Positions 40,062-47,689 of a stretch of 49,507 nucleotides of DNA are shown one piece after another. Position 1 is the first letter of the stretch, and the number at the start of each line of letters is the position of its first letter. The notes beneath the pieces are model-generated. The model saw only the letters and a list, made by a program, of their open reading frames with translations, was not told the DNA's origin and did not search any database. The stretch is from positions 1-49,507 of IMG/VR virus record IMGVR_UViG_3300020191_000016; one strand, 5' to 3'. The DNA is from a virus. The position numbers and the translations under genes were made by a program.

Positions 40062-40301
40062 TTAAGCAACTAATTCTTTTTTTTCTTTTTTAAATTTATA
40101 CCCTGCGACATAGGACAGGATGCTCCTGACGTGCTCTCGATCAACGCTGTCATAGTCAACGGGGCAATCGGGGTAGTAAACTGGCAACAGTTTCATCGCC
40201 AGGGTAATCGCTTTTTTATCAACCCCTAGCATGGGATAAATACCTTTTTCTTCGCCATAAAAGTCGAAGCAATAATCGACAAAATCTTTCTCGTTAAACA
40301 T
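40062..40301 (-). CDS. Small hypothetical protein
   Basis: 79 residues, first gene after promoter copy 2: MFNEKDFVDYCFDFYGEEKG, then a helical body and Lys/Glu tail. The AIT-LAMKLLPVYYPDCP segment suggests a small globular alpha/beta fold. Family unknown. Confidence 0.6.
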   Translation of the reverse strand: MFNEKDFVDYCFDFYGEEKGIYPMLGVDKKAITLAMKLLPVYYPDCPVDYDSVDREHVRSILSYVAGYKFKKEKKELVA

Positions 40302-40346
40302 GTCTTTCTCCTTTCTGATTTTTCGCTAAATTCAAACTACATATAA

Positions 40347-40374
40347 ATAATATCAAAACCACAAATAAATACAA
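40347..40374 (-). promoter_or_regulatory. Promoter cassette copy 2
   Basis: TTGTAT (40369-40374) and TATTAT (40347-40352) on the minus strand, 16 bases apart, inside a 70-base AT-rich repeat shared with the other copies. Confidence 0.75.
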
Positions 40375-40410
40375 CTATTTTTTGATATTTTTTTCTACTT
40401 TATAAATCGC

Positions 40411-40746
40411 TTATTCCTCGATCCACTCCCCGCTGTCGTTTCGCACTACTGGAACAACCTGCTCGTCATCAACGGCGTTCCTGGTCTTTCCGGTTCGCTC
40501 ATCGCGGTACTCCCAGCCATCATAGGTGTTGACCTGACCTGTGCTCACGTTCATGAATTGCTGGGGCGATTCCCAGATCACCCTGACGGGCGCGGTGTCT
40601 TCGATCAGCGTGACCTTGATTTTATCCTTTTTGTCTTCGATCAGAGTGAGGGCATAGGTCATCGCCTCTAACACGTCGTCGAACATATCAAGGCCAAAGG
40701 CCGGAGCCTGTTCAGTGTAATAAGTAACTTGGTATTCAGTTGTCAT
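40411..40746 (-). CDS. Small acidic hypothetical protein
   Basis: 111 residues from ATG 40746 (AGGAGAAA upstream). The C-terminal half has regular acidic beta/alpha segments (GWEYRDERTGKTRNAVDDEQ). A covarying hairpin lies directly before it. No family named. Confidence 0.6.
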   Translation of the reverse strand: MTTEYQVTYYTEQAPAFGLDMFDDVLEAMTYALTLIEDKKDKIKVTLIEDTAPVRVIWESPQQFMNVSTGQVNTYDGWEYRDERTGKTRNAVDDEQVVPVVRNDSGEWIEE

Positions 40747-40765
40747 ATCTTTCTCCTGTATGAGC

Positions 40766-40781
40766 GGCACGTCCCTGTGCC
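40766..40781 (-). repeat. Repeated intergenic hairpin, copy A
   Basis: Minus-strand stem GGCAC/GTGCC around the loop AGGGAC, eight bases behind the stop of the 40789-40971 gene. No T-tract, so it may stabilise or process mRNA ends. Confidence 0.75.
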
Positions 40782-40788
40782 TGTTTGT

Positions 40789-40971
40789 TTACAAAATATC
40801 GCTAAAGATAACGTCAAGCTGTTGCGCTGTCAGGTGTGCATCAACAATAATCTTGATGTCAGGGAAGAAGCTGAACTGCGGTGATGAGGAGTAAGGCCCA
40901 AATACCTCTTTGTTAGAGTCCCAAAGATAAGTTTTGGTGTTTTGGGTTTTTGCGGTGTTAAAAGTTTTCAT
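40789..40971 (-). CDS. Tiny hypothetical protein
   Basis: 60 residues: MKTFNTAKTQNTKTYLWDSN, then an aromatic strand pair and a terminal helix DAHLTAQQLDVIFSDIL. Led by promoter copy 3 and an AAAGGAG site. Function unknown. Confidence 0.55.
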   Translation of the reverse strand: MKTFNTAKTQNTKTYLWDSNKEVFGPYSSSPQFSFFPDIKIIVDAHLTAQQLDVIFSDIL

Positions 40972-41010
40972 TTTTTTTCTCCTTTCTCGTTAAATTCAAA
41001 CTACAAACTA

Positions 41011-41038
41011 ATAATATCAAACCACCAGAAAAATACAA
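41011..41038 (-). promoter_or_regulatory. Promoter cassette copy 3
   Basis: TTGTAT (41033-41038), 16-base spacer, TATTAT (41011-41016) on the minus strand. Confidence 0.75.
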
Positions 41039-41071
41039 CTATTTTTTTCTATTTTTTTCTACTCAAAGAAC

Positions 41072-41087
41072 GGCGCGTCCCTGCGCC
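41072..41087 (-). repeat. Repeated intergenic hairpin, copy B (compensatory change)
   Basis: Minus-strand stem GGCGC/GCGCC with the same AGGGAC loop as copies A and C. One A-T pair has become G-C on both sides, keeping the stem. It lies five bases after the stop of the 41092-41274 gene. Confidence 0.75.
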
Positions 41088-41091
41088 TTGA

Positions 41092-41274
41092 TTAAGAGTT
41101 TAACCACTCTTCGTAAGTTTTTAATGGCTTGCCGGTAGTGAAATCATTACCTTTTCCATCATCCGCCAGGTCCAAATAGAGCTCATACTCCTGGCAGTTG
41201 GAGCCGCGCACCTGGGTGCGAAACCCATCGCGCTCTACCGCAACTACTTTACCTTCGTGTCTTAACTGTGCCAT
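41092..41274 (-). CDS. Tiny hypothetical protein
   Basis: 60 residues from ATG 41274 (AGGAGAAAG). Compact beta-like sequence AQLRHEGKVVAVERDGFRTQ, ending KTYEEWLNS. No family recognised. Confidence 0.55.
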   Translation of the reverse strand: MAQLRHEGKVVAVERDGFRTQVRGSNCQEYELYLDLADDGKGNDFTTGKPLKTYEEWLNS

Positions 41275-41293
41275 GTCTTTCTCCTTTCTGAGC

Positions 41294-41309
41294 GGCACGT
41301 CCCTGTGCC
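41294..41309 (-). repeat. Repeated intergenic hairpin, copy C
   Basis: Minus-strand stem GGCAC/GTGCC, loop AGGGAC, 15 bases after the stop of the 41325-41612 gene and just before the ribosome site of the next. Confidence 0.75.
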
Positions 41310-41324
41310 TGGTTAATTATTAAT

Positions 41325-41612
41325 CTAGTCTTCGATAATCTCAACTTTAAATGACTTCAAGTGACTTTCTTTGAAGACACTATCAACTGACTTGGCGAAC
41401 TTGAAAAGCTCGAGCATTCCTTGCCCCCTGGCGTTGCCATTAACGGGGCCATCGTACAACTGAACCATTCCACAAGGTCTGTTGCCTCCTTTCCTGAGAA
41501 CAACCTCCTCGCCGTCAATAATTGCAATCACCGGATAATTTCCTTTGTAATATCGGCATTCAATTTTTTCAATCGAGCTGACCAGCTCTTTAGCTTTAGC
41601 TTCGTAGTTCAT
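41325..41612 (-). CDS. Small hypothetical protein
   Basis: 95 residues, compact alpha/beta: IEKIECRYYKGNYPVIAIID, GGNRPCGMVQLYDGPVNG and a C-terminal FKVEIIED. Promoter copy 4 lies upstream. No family known. Confidence 0.6.
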   Translation of the reverse strand: MNYEAKAKELVSSIEKIECRYYKGNYPVIAIIDGEEVVLRKGGNRPCGMVQLYDGPVNGNARGQGMLELFKFAKSVDSVFKESHLKSFKVEIIED

Positions 41613-41649
41613 GTATTTCTCCTTTCTGATTAAATTAACTTACAAACGA

Positions 41650-41677
41650 ATAATATCAGGTTCACCAAATAAAACAA
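41650..41677 (-). promoter_or_regulatory. Promoter cassette copy 4
   Basis: TTGTTT (41672-41677), 16-base spacer, TATTAT (41650-41655) on the minus strand. The -35 differs by one base from copies 1-3. Confidence 0.7.
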
Positions 41678-41721
41678 CTACTTTTTGATATTTTTTTCTA
41701 TTTATTTATAACACATATAAA

Positions 41722-41973
41722 TCAATGACTTATGTCAAACAAAACGGTCTCCCCGCAGGTAGCCACGTGATAATTTAGCTCAATTCCTTCAAGAAAATCA
41801 TCCAGGGACATGCCAGCCCGTAGGCTGGCCTTGACCAGGAGTACAGACAGGGCGGCAAGAATCTCGGCGTCGCAGGCGTCACCGGCATTCACCGCGCTAT
41901 TGATGACGTCCTGGATGGCGTCATGCAGGGAGGTAGCGTCTTGTTCAAATTTCTCGATTGTTCTGTTCATCAT
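41722..41973 (-). CDS. Small hypothetical protein
   Basis: 83 residues with two ATGs at 41973 and 41970; AGAGG lies upstream. Helical: ATSLHDAIQDVINSAVNAGD, then LAALSVLLVKASLRAGMSLD. Slightly overlaps the neighbour. Function unknown. Confidence 0.6.
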   Translation of the reverse strand: MMNRTIEKFEQDATSLHDAIQDVINSAVNAGDACDAEILAALSVLLVKASLRAGMSLDDFLEGIELNYHVATCGETVLFDISH

Positions 41974-42163
41974 CTATAAAGGCTACCTCTTTTTTACCGC
42001 CGATGCCATGGTGCCCTTCCACGATTCGAATGAAGTCTCGCACGAACAGTGGCGTTGGTTTCACCCCCCGCGCCGTCGCCTTCATGTAGGCTGACAACAT
42101 CTCCTCTTCGTTCATCGGTGTCTGTTTCAGAATTTTGGCTTTCAGTCTTTTCAGAATGTTCAT
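41945..42163 (-). CDS. Small hypothetical protein, overlaps another frame
   Basis: 72 residues, starting MNILKRLKAKILKQTPMNEE and including VKPTPLFVRDFIRIVEGHHG. The ribosome site AAGGACGG is inside the neighbouring gene frame, and 170 bases are shared with it in a different phase. Both frames have a good site, so this may be dual coding. Confidence 0.5.
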   Translation of the reverse strand: MNILKRLKAKILKQTPMNEEEMLSAYMKATARGVKPTPLFVRDFIRIVEGHHGIGGKKEVAFIDDEQNNREI

Positions 42164-42296
42164 TCCATACCGTCCTTAAAAGTTCTTTTGCTTTTGCTTT
42201 TGCCTGCGTCACTGTGTACGCAAAGCCAGTGTAAGTTTTTTTCTTTGACTTGATGGTAACCTGGTACCAATCTGTTTTTATTTTTTTTATCACCAT
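41994..42296 (-). CDS. Small hypothetical protein with overprinted tail
   Basis: 100 residues from the ATG at 42296 (AGGAG upstream). The first ~44 residues (WYQVTIKSKKKTYTGFAYTV and following) look like a small beta domain. The remaining residues are low-complexity Glu/Asp/Arg and lie under the 41945-42163 frame (+1). Confidence 0.5.
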   Translation of the reverse strand: MVIKKIKTDWYQVTIKSKKKTYTGFAYTVTQAKAKAKELLRTVWNEHSEKTESQNSETDTDERRGDVVSLHEGDGAGGETNATVRARLHSNRGRAPWHRR

Positions 42297-42511
42297 TCTT
42301 CTTTCTCCTGAATCTCATCTTCAAGTAAAAATATTTCTGACTCACCCAGTGAGTTCAACAAACTAACTTTTCTTTTCCTTCCCGTTTTTCCGACTACCAT
42401 AATTGTGACATCTGTCACATCAATCTGTTCTGGCAAGCCATGCTCGGCAGGAAGCAATTCGTAACTCACCTCAATCGGGTAAGTCAAGGATGTGGTCAAT
42501 GTGCCTTTCAT
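42290..42511 (-). CDS. Small hypothetical protein
   Basis: 73 residues from ATG 42511 (GAGAGGCG); the frame from 42553 would overlap the upstream gene further. Beta-rich: TTSLTYPIEVSYELLPAEHG, TDVTIMVVGKTGRKRKVSLL. Ends with GAAGAATGGTGA that overlaps the next ATG. No family named. Confidence 0.6.
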   Translation of the reverse strand: MKGTLTTSLTYPIEVSYELLPAEHGLPEQIDVTDVTIMVVGKTGRKRKVSLLNSLGESEIFLLEDEIQEKEEW

Positions 42512-42734
42512 CTTTATACGCCTCTCGTAGATCTTTGGCTTTTTCTGGATCAAGTTCCTCGAGCACTCGCAAAAATTCTTTCACGATCAGCGTGCCGACA
42601 ATTTTGGTGACAGGTGTGTCGCCCTTATAAAAACGATCCAGCTCTTTGAGCATCATGTAATGCTCCGCTCGTATGGACATCGACGCCCATTTTCTTTTTC
42701 TTCGATGTGGCACAATGTATTTCTTTTTTTCCAT
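42471..42734 (-). CDS. Small helical hypothetical protein
   Basis: 87 residues, AAAGGAGAG before the ATG at 42734. Basic head (MEKKKYIVPHRRKRKWASMS) and helices typical of a DNA-contact or adaptor protein (ELDRFYKGDTPVTKIVGTLI). It directly follows the DNA polymerase gene. Family unknown. Confidence 0.6.
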   Translation of the reverse strand: MEKKKYIVPHRRKRKWASMSIRAEHYMMLKELDRFYKGDTPVTKIVGTLIVKEFLRVLEELDPEKAKDLREAYKDERHIDHILDLPD

Positions 42735-42748
42735 CGTCTCTCCTTTCT

Positions 42749-44617
42749 CTATTTAGCTTTGCCCCAAGACTCGCCGATCTCAACATCGACCCGCAAAGGG
42801 ACTTCCAACTTAACCGCGTCTCGCATGAGCAACGCGGCCTCTTCTGCTTCTTCACGCGACTTCACGCTCAAAGCAATTTCATCATGCACCTGGAGCATGA
42901 CCTTGAAGCCTGCATCCTCAAGCGCCAGCATGGCGGCCTTTGTCATGTCCGCCGCGCTTCCCTGGATTAAACGATTCAGTCCCTTATAGGTCATGGCGCG
43001 CCTGATCCTTGAGCCGTACTTCGCGTAGGCTTCCTCGTAGGGCAGTGCTTTATTAATTCCCCACTCGGCGGGCTCCCACAAGGGGAACCGACACTTGCGT
43101 CCCAGGAGGGTACGGATTGATCCACCCGACGCCGGATATTCTATGCGCTTTTGCACCGCGTCGATTGTTCCGCGCAGGAACGGCACCTTCCTGTGGAAGT
43201 TCTGCATGAGTTCACCGGCCTCATCGACAGACACGTCAAGCTGATTCGCCAGCTTGTTCTTGCCCATGCCGTACATCAGGCCCAGCCCGATTGTCTTCGC
43301 TTGCTTGCGAGAGATTCCTGCCATGTCAGCCACCATCTGATGGAAGTCAGTGTCTGGATCCTGGTTGTATGCTTCGGCTAATTTCATCGCACTCTCAAGT
43401 TTTAACATCGTGGCGTAATGGACCGTGAGCCGTGGTTCCTGGGAAGAGAAGTCATTCGCCGCCCAGAGCTCACCTTCTTCCGGAAGGAAAAGACTACGTA
43501 CCATTGGACCAATGACCGGGTGCCTGGCTGGCACCTGTTGCAAGTTGGGCTGGGCCATGGACAGTCGTCCTGTGACCGTGCCACCGTCGGCGCCTCGCAG
43601 TTGATTGATGTGTGGATGAATGCGCCCATCGGCCTCTGCGAAATCCAGATAAGGCTGTAAGAAAGTGTTGTGAGTTTTATTGACCTCACGAGCTTCGACA
43701 ATCATGCGCGCGACGTTGTGATCACATCCTTCCAGGAAGGTCTTGGTGAAGCTGGGTTGTCCTTTCTCTGTCGTCGGATACTTTACGCCAAGTGCATTGA
43801 AGGCTTTTGCAATCGACGCCGCCGCCCAGATATCAACAGGGACACCCGACTCCTTTCGGATACCTTTAATTAATTCATTTTCCTTGATCTTTAAATCACG
43901 AATCATTTTCTCTGCGTTTTTGGAATCAAAACGAATGCCTCGATAGGTAACGCCGACCAGTGCAGGCAACAGTTTAGACTCAAGCTGGAATATGGATTCC
44001 ACTTCTTCCTGGCGTAAAAGTATCTGTAGATGATGCCACAGCTTGAGTGTAAGTGCCGCGTCTTGCTCCCCGTACTCGCCGACGAACATGGCAGGGAGCT
44101 TGTACAGTTCTTTCTTAGGATGCACACCGAAGTCTGCCGCCGCCTGTTTTAAGTTCTGCTCTGACTTCACCTCTTTCAGCATGTCGAATCCCAGGGAGTT
44201 CAGCGCGTAACTGAATCGGTTCTCATCAACCAGGCCAGCCGCGACCATTGTGTCGATGATCTTGCCATTGACTGTGAAACCTGAGGCCAGGAGCCAGCCC
44301 AGGTCATATGCCGCGTTGTGCATGATCTTGTCGCACGGCAGAGCCAGCACTTTGGCTATCCACTTTTCAACGATGCCTTTGTCAATGTTGCCGCCGCCCT
44401 CATGCGCGACAGGGTAGTAGCCGCACCATCCGTCCACTGCGAGTGCATAGCCGACGATGTAACCATCCTTCCTGGGCCACCCTGGGCCGAACCGTTCCAT
44501 GTTCGGGTCGCAGGTCTCGAGGTCAATGGCTATTTCTTTAGCATCACTGAGATCCGGAAAATTACTTGGAGGCACCCACTCACTGCTGGGCGGAAACAAT
44601 CCGATATTCTTTTTCAA
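42749..44617 (-). CDS. polA-like: Family A DNA polymerase with 3'-5' exonuclease (Leu762 type)
   Basis: 622 residues. Exonuclease: Asp32/Glu34 in IDLETCD, Asp105 in HNAAYDLGWL, Asp186 in YGEQDAAL. Polymerase: motif A Asp389 in NDFSSQEPR, motif B RKQAKTIGLGLMYG (Arg437, Lys441, Tyr449) and motif C His578-Asp-Glu580 in VHDE. The position of E. coli Phe762 is Leu445, a substitution discussed in marine phages. The start is TTG, with AAAGAGGG before it and overlap with the helicase stop. It would replicate the phage genome. Confidence 0.93.
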   Translation of the reverse strand: MKKNIGLFPPSSEWVPPSNFPDLSDAKEIAIDLETCDPNMERFGPGWPRKDGYIVGYALAVDGWCGYYPVAHEGGGNIDKGIVEKWIAKVLALPCDKIMHNAAYDLGWLLASGFTVNGKIIDTMVAAGLVDENRFSYALNSLGFDMLKEVKSEQNLKQAAADFGVHPKKELYKLPAMFVGEYGEQDAALTLKLWHHLQILLRQEEVESIFQLESKLLPALVGVTYRGIRFDSKNAEKMIRDLKIKENELIKGIRKESGVPVDIWAAASIAKAFNALGVKYPTTEKGQPSFTKTFLEGCDHNVARMIVEAREVNKTHNTFLQPYLDFAEADGRIHPHINQLRGADGGTVTGRLSMAQPNLQQVPARHPVIGPMVRSLFLPEEGELWAANDFSSQEPRLTVHYATMLKLESAMKLAEAYNQDPDTDFHQMVADMAGISRKQAKTIGLGLMYGMGKNKLANQLDVSVDEAGELMQNFHRKVPFLRGTIDAVQKRIEYPASGGSIRTLLGRKCRFPLWEPAEWGINKALPYEEAYAKYGSRIRRAMTYKGLNRLIQGSAADMTKAAMLALEDAGFKVMLQVHDEIALSVKSREEAEEAALLMRDAVKLEVPLRVDVEIGESWGKAK

Positions 44618-46110
44618 AACCTGAACCCTCTTTCTTCGTTTTTCGGGAGCACAATATGCAGTGCTTCTCGTGTTCGTGTGACGCCGACATAAAGCAGTCG
44701 ATTGATATCGTCAGCGTTGCGTGCGTAATCCTTGGCGAACCTTGGTGACAGGTCTGTCATCAGCAGGACGTTATCTGCTTCGCCACCCTTTGCTCCGTGG
44801 ATCGTGGATAATGAAATAAGTGGCTTGGTGCCGAGCTTCGTGCCACGTCGTAGGACCGCGATTAGGTACTCGCGCTTGTCTTCACCGATCCGGGTCAGAA
44901 CCTCATGCCAGACATGATTACCTGCCAGCAGGCCGTGATTTTCTTCCAGGTCTTTCATGGTATACAGAACTTCAGGATCCGCATTTTTCAATGTCTTAAA
45001 CCCCCGACGTATCAAGTCACTAGCCATGTATTTGTAGACATTCTTCAGGACGCCGTGATTTATCGCATCGCCACGACGCAGGCGCTCCCAGCCCACGACA
45101 GCAGATAGAATAGAATCAGCAACACTGCGATGCCCGTGGCGCTCGAACAGCAACCCCTGGCCTTTCAGCCAGTTGTGCATCTCGTTGAGCATGTAGTTGG
45201 TGCTTGCCATGATCAGCCACTCACCTTTAGTGACATCAACCGATTGATAGTCATTGTAATAAGCAATGCTTCCTGCATCGTCTTTTGGAGCCCACACTTT
45301 TTGCTGACGTTTTTGAATGCGATGTACAATATTATTTGCAAGTGAATGCACTTTTGCAGGAACGCGATACGATTGCTGTAGAATTTTCACTTCACCTTCG
45401 CAGGATAAAAACGACTCCACGTCTGCACCTGCCCAGGTATACACCGCCTGGTCATCATCGCCTGCTATGTATGAACGCTTGGCTCTTGATGCAAGTTCCA
45501 TGACCAGCCGCCATTGAAGAAGGGATAAATCCTGTGCCTCATCGACAATCAAAACATCCAGGACAGGTAGTCTTTTTGACTCTTCAACGATCCGCTCTAG
45601 TAGGTCAGTGAAGTCTAAAAGCAAATGCTTTTCTTTATATTTTCTGTACGCTCGTTCCACATACTCAAAATGAAACCACTCGATGTCCATGTCGCTACGG
45701 TTATAATGCACGCGCAGGTCTTCGCCACGAATACGCGCCAAATTGATTTGATTCAAGATTGGATTGTCAGCACGTACAACATGCTGATCATCTTCAATAG
45801 ACGTGGCAATCTCAAGCCCAGACAGTTTTGCAAAGTCGCTGAAATGTTGCGGGCTCATCATGTCCTTGTTGTTCACTCCCAGGCATCGATAGGCCAGGGA
45901 GTGCAGTGTCCTGAACCATGGAAAGTCGAGCTCAGAATTTAAATCGGGGAATTTTACCATTGCCCGATCACGCGCTTCAGTCGCGGCCTTTCGAGTAAAT
46001 GCGAAGTAGCCAACCATCGTTGGATGCACGTCGGCAAGTTCCCGCTCAACGGTGTTCAACAGGAAAGTTGTCTTGCCCGAGCCTGGCGGTCCAAATATTT
46101 TAGTGATCAT
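44614..46110 (-). CDS. UvrD/Rep-like superfamily 1 helicase
   Basis: 498 residues from ATG 46110, which shares a base with the primase stop (TGATG). Walker A GPPGSGKT (7-14), motif II VDEAQDLS at 189-196, motif III GDDDQAVYTWAG, motif IV QQSYRVP, motif V IHGAKGGEA and motif VI YVGVTRTREA. A 3'-5' DNA helicase of the UvrD/Rep class, here likely serving replication or recombination next to primase and polymerase. No DnaB-type helicase is visible in the window. Confidence 0.9.
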   Translation of the reverse strand: MITKIFGPPGSGKTTFLLNTVERELADVHPTMVGYFAFTRKAATEARDRAMVKFPDLNSELDFPWFRTLHSLAYRCLGVNNKDMMSPQHFSDFAKLSGLEIATSIEDDQHVVRADNPILNQINLARIRGEDLRVHYNRSDMDIEWFHFEYVERAYRKYKEKHLLLDFTDLLERIVEESKRLPVLDVLIVDEAQDLSLLQWRLVMELASRAKRSYIAGDDDQAVYTWAGADVESFLSCEGEVKILQQSYRVPAKVHSLANNIVHRIQKRQQKVWAPKDDAGSIAYYNDYQSVDVTKGEWLIMASTNYMLNEMHNWLKGQGLLFERHGHRSVADSILSAVVGWERLRRGDAINHGVLKNVYKYMASDLIRRGFKTLKNADPEVLYTMKDLEENHGLLAGNHVWHEVLTRIGEDKREYLIAVLRRGTKLGTKPLISLSTIHGAKGGEADNVLLMTDLSPRFAKDYARNADDINRLLYVGVTRTREALHIVLPKNEERGFRF

Positions 46111-47633
46111 CAGAATGGCACGCTGTCGTCGTCGTGAACGTCGAAGGGAGCATCCTGCTCGTCGAAGGGACGTAGGAGCCACAGTCTGGTGAGACGCCCT
46201 CTCAAGCGAACTGATTGCGTCGTCCCGCCCATGTCGCGCAGACGTTGTGCCATTTTTGGTGCAGTCAATCCAGTGAAGCTGTTGCGCTTCAGGTGTGCCT
46301 CAAGATCCTTGATCCGGAAGTACGTGATGCCTGTATCTTCATCTGTCCACACCCTCCCCATCAGTATCTCATCGCGATCCATAGCCTTCTGGAGGTGCGT
46401 GGTGAACTCCTCGACAAGATCCTGGAATCGCCCTGTGATAGTGGTGTCTTCCGTCGCCTCTGTGATCTGTTCCATCTCAATCATCTCAGCGAGCAAACCA
46501 TTGATCAAAGTTTCCCAGTCAGGTTTTTTCATTGACGGCGGCAGGATGTTCAGGCGCTCCATGCAGGCCTTCTGGAAATTCATTTGGTTGAAGAGGTGAT
46601 CCGTCTCGAGTTCTACCCGCCGACCGTTTACATCCAGGAACCACAGGGGCGGCTCGGAGTTGTATTTTGACAGCGCAGAAAGTTTGGGGGAGTCAGGACC
46701 ATCACCGCCAATGCCATGCTTACGCTGACGGCACAGGCCGCTGTTGCAGAATGATTTTATCGGCTCGTCTTTACACTTGTAGCGGTAGTCTTTTTTCTCA
46801 ACCTGCTTCTGAATTAATTGCATTTCTTTCAGGGCAAGAGGCGGATCAAAATACTTCTGATTGAATTCCATCATCTTGTCTTCCCAGCCGATCTCGTGAG
46901 CCTTGCGCAGGTACACGCCGACGTTAAACATGCCGTTGTTTCGTGTGCCTTCTGGGAAGCCCTGGGCACAGAGTGCCTGGAGGCAAGGGGGACCGTCACT
47001 GCATGGCGTGTCTTTTTTCTGGGATACAGCAGGTGCCTTGAGCTCGTCCTGCACCTTGCTCTCATAAATTTCAAAAAACTCATCCAGCGTCGCGGCGGTG
47101 CCATCTTCTTTTAGCGCATAGCGAAGTGTCGTCTCCACGTTGAAGTAAGGAAGGTTAAGATAATTTCCAACGTCGCCCCGCTCTATCAGTATTTCTGACT
47201 GTTTGGGAAATATCTCACGTCCCGCCTGACCTAAGATTGATGCGCAGGCGTTAAGATAGCGTTGCATCTCTGCCGCTGGGACGGGCTCTTTGGTGAAGGC
47301 ATAGATGTGAGCGCCCCCTGACTTGCTTCGAAAAGTAACCAGGGGAAGGTTATTGTCTTTTACTTTTTTGACCACTGCTTCCAAATCAAGTGGATATTGG
47401 TCAATGTCAATAGCACCCCATGTGCAACTGTTGTCAGCGCGAATGGGTATTATACCTAACGACGGCTCGATGCCGTCCAAATGTTTTTGCCAGAGTGAAT
47501 CCACTGGCGGTTTGTTGATGGTAAAGCCACGCCCTACGTGTTTGTTTTTTTCGTTTTGACGTTCAATTTTGTACGTGCCGTAGGCGCTGTCTAAGCCCTC
47601 AAATATTTTCCTGAACCTCTTCAACTGCGACAT
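46110..47633 (-). CDS. Primase of the archaeo-eukaryotic (AEP/TOTE-like) type
   Basis: 507 residues. Catalytic aspartates in AIDIDQY (Asp76, Asp78), the strand with SKSGGAHIYAF (His109), and a PriCT-like helical segment RNNGMFNVGVYLRKAHEIGW (about 231-250) followed by a Cys cluster (Cys287, Cys296, Cys301). These features point to an AEP primase, not the DnaG or T7 gp4 type. It makes primers for the polymerase encoded downstream. The C-terminal half is helical and less conserved-looking. The ribosome site is weak (AGAAAGAAG). Confidence 0.82.
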   Translation of the reverse strand: MSQLKRFRKIFEGLDSAYGTYKIERQNEKNKHVGRGFTINKPPVDSLWQKHLDGIEPSLGIIPIRADNSCTWGAIDIDQYPLDLEAVVKKVKDNNLPLVTFRSKSGGAHIYAFTKEPVPAAEMQRYLNACASILGQAGREIFPKQSEILIERGDVGNYLNLPYFNVETTLRYALKEDGTAATLDEFFEIYESKVQDELKAPAVSQKKDTPCSDGPPCLQALCAQGFPEGTRNNGMFNVGVYLRKAHEIGWEDKMMEFNQKYFDPPLALKEMQLIQKQVEKKDYRYKCKDEPIKSFCNSGLCRQRKHGIGGDGPDSPKLSALSKYNSEPPLWFLDVNGRRVELETDHLFNQMNFQKACMERLNILPPSMKKPDWETLINGLLAEMIEMEQITEATEDTTITGRFQDLVEEFTTHLQKAMDRDEILMGRVWTDEDTGITYFRIKDLEAHLKRNSFTGLTAPKMAQRLRDMGGTTQSVRLRGRLTRLWLLRPFDEQDAPFDVHDDDSVPF

Positions 47634-47656
47634 TTCTTCTTTCTCTCTGGCAATGT

Positions 47657-47683
47657 AAAAAGGCGCGAATTTCTCCGCGCCTT
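47657..47683 (-). terminator. Rho-independent terminator before the primase gene
   Basis: Minus-strand stem AAGGCGCG/CGCGCCTT with an eight-base loop and a T-run (TTTT) after it. It lies between the 47690-48463 gene and the primase ATG, so primase needs readthrough or its own promoter. Confidence 0.9.
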
Positions 47684-47689
47684 GTATGA

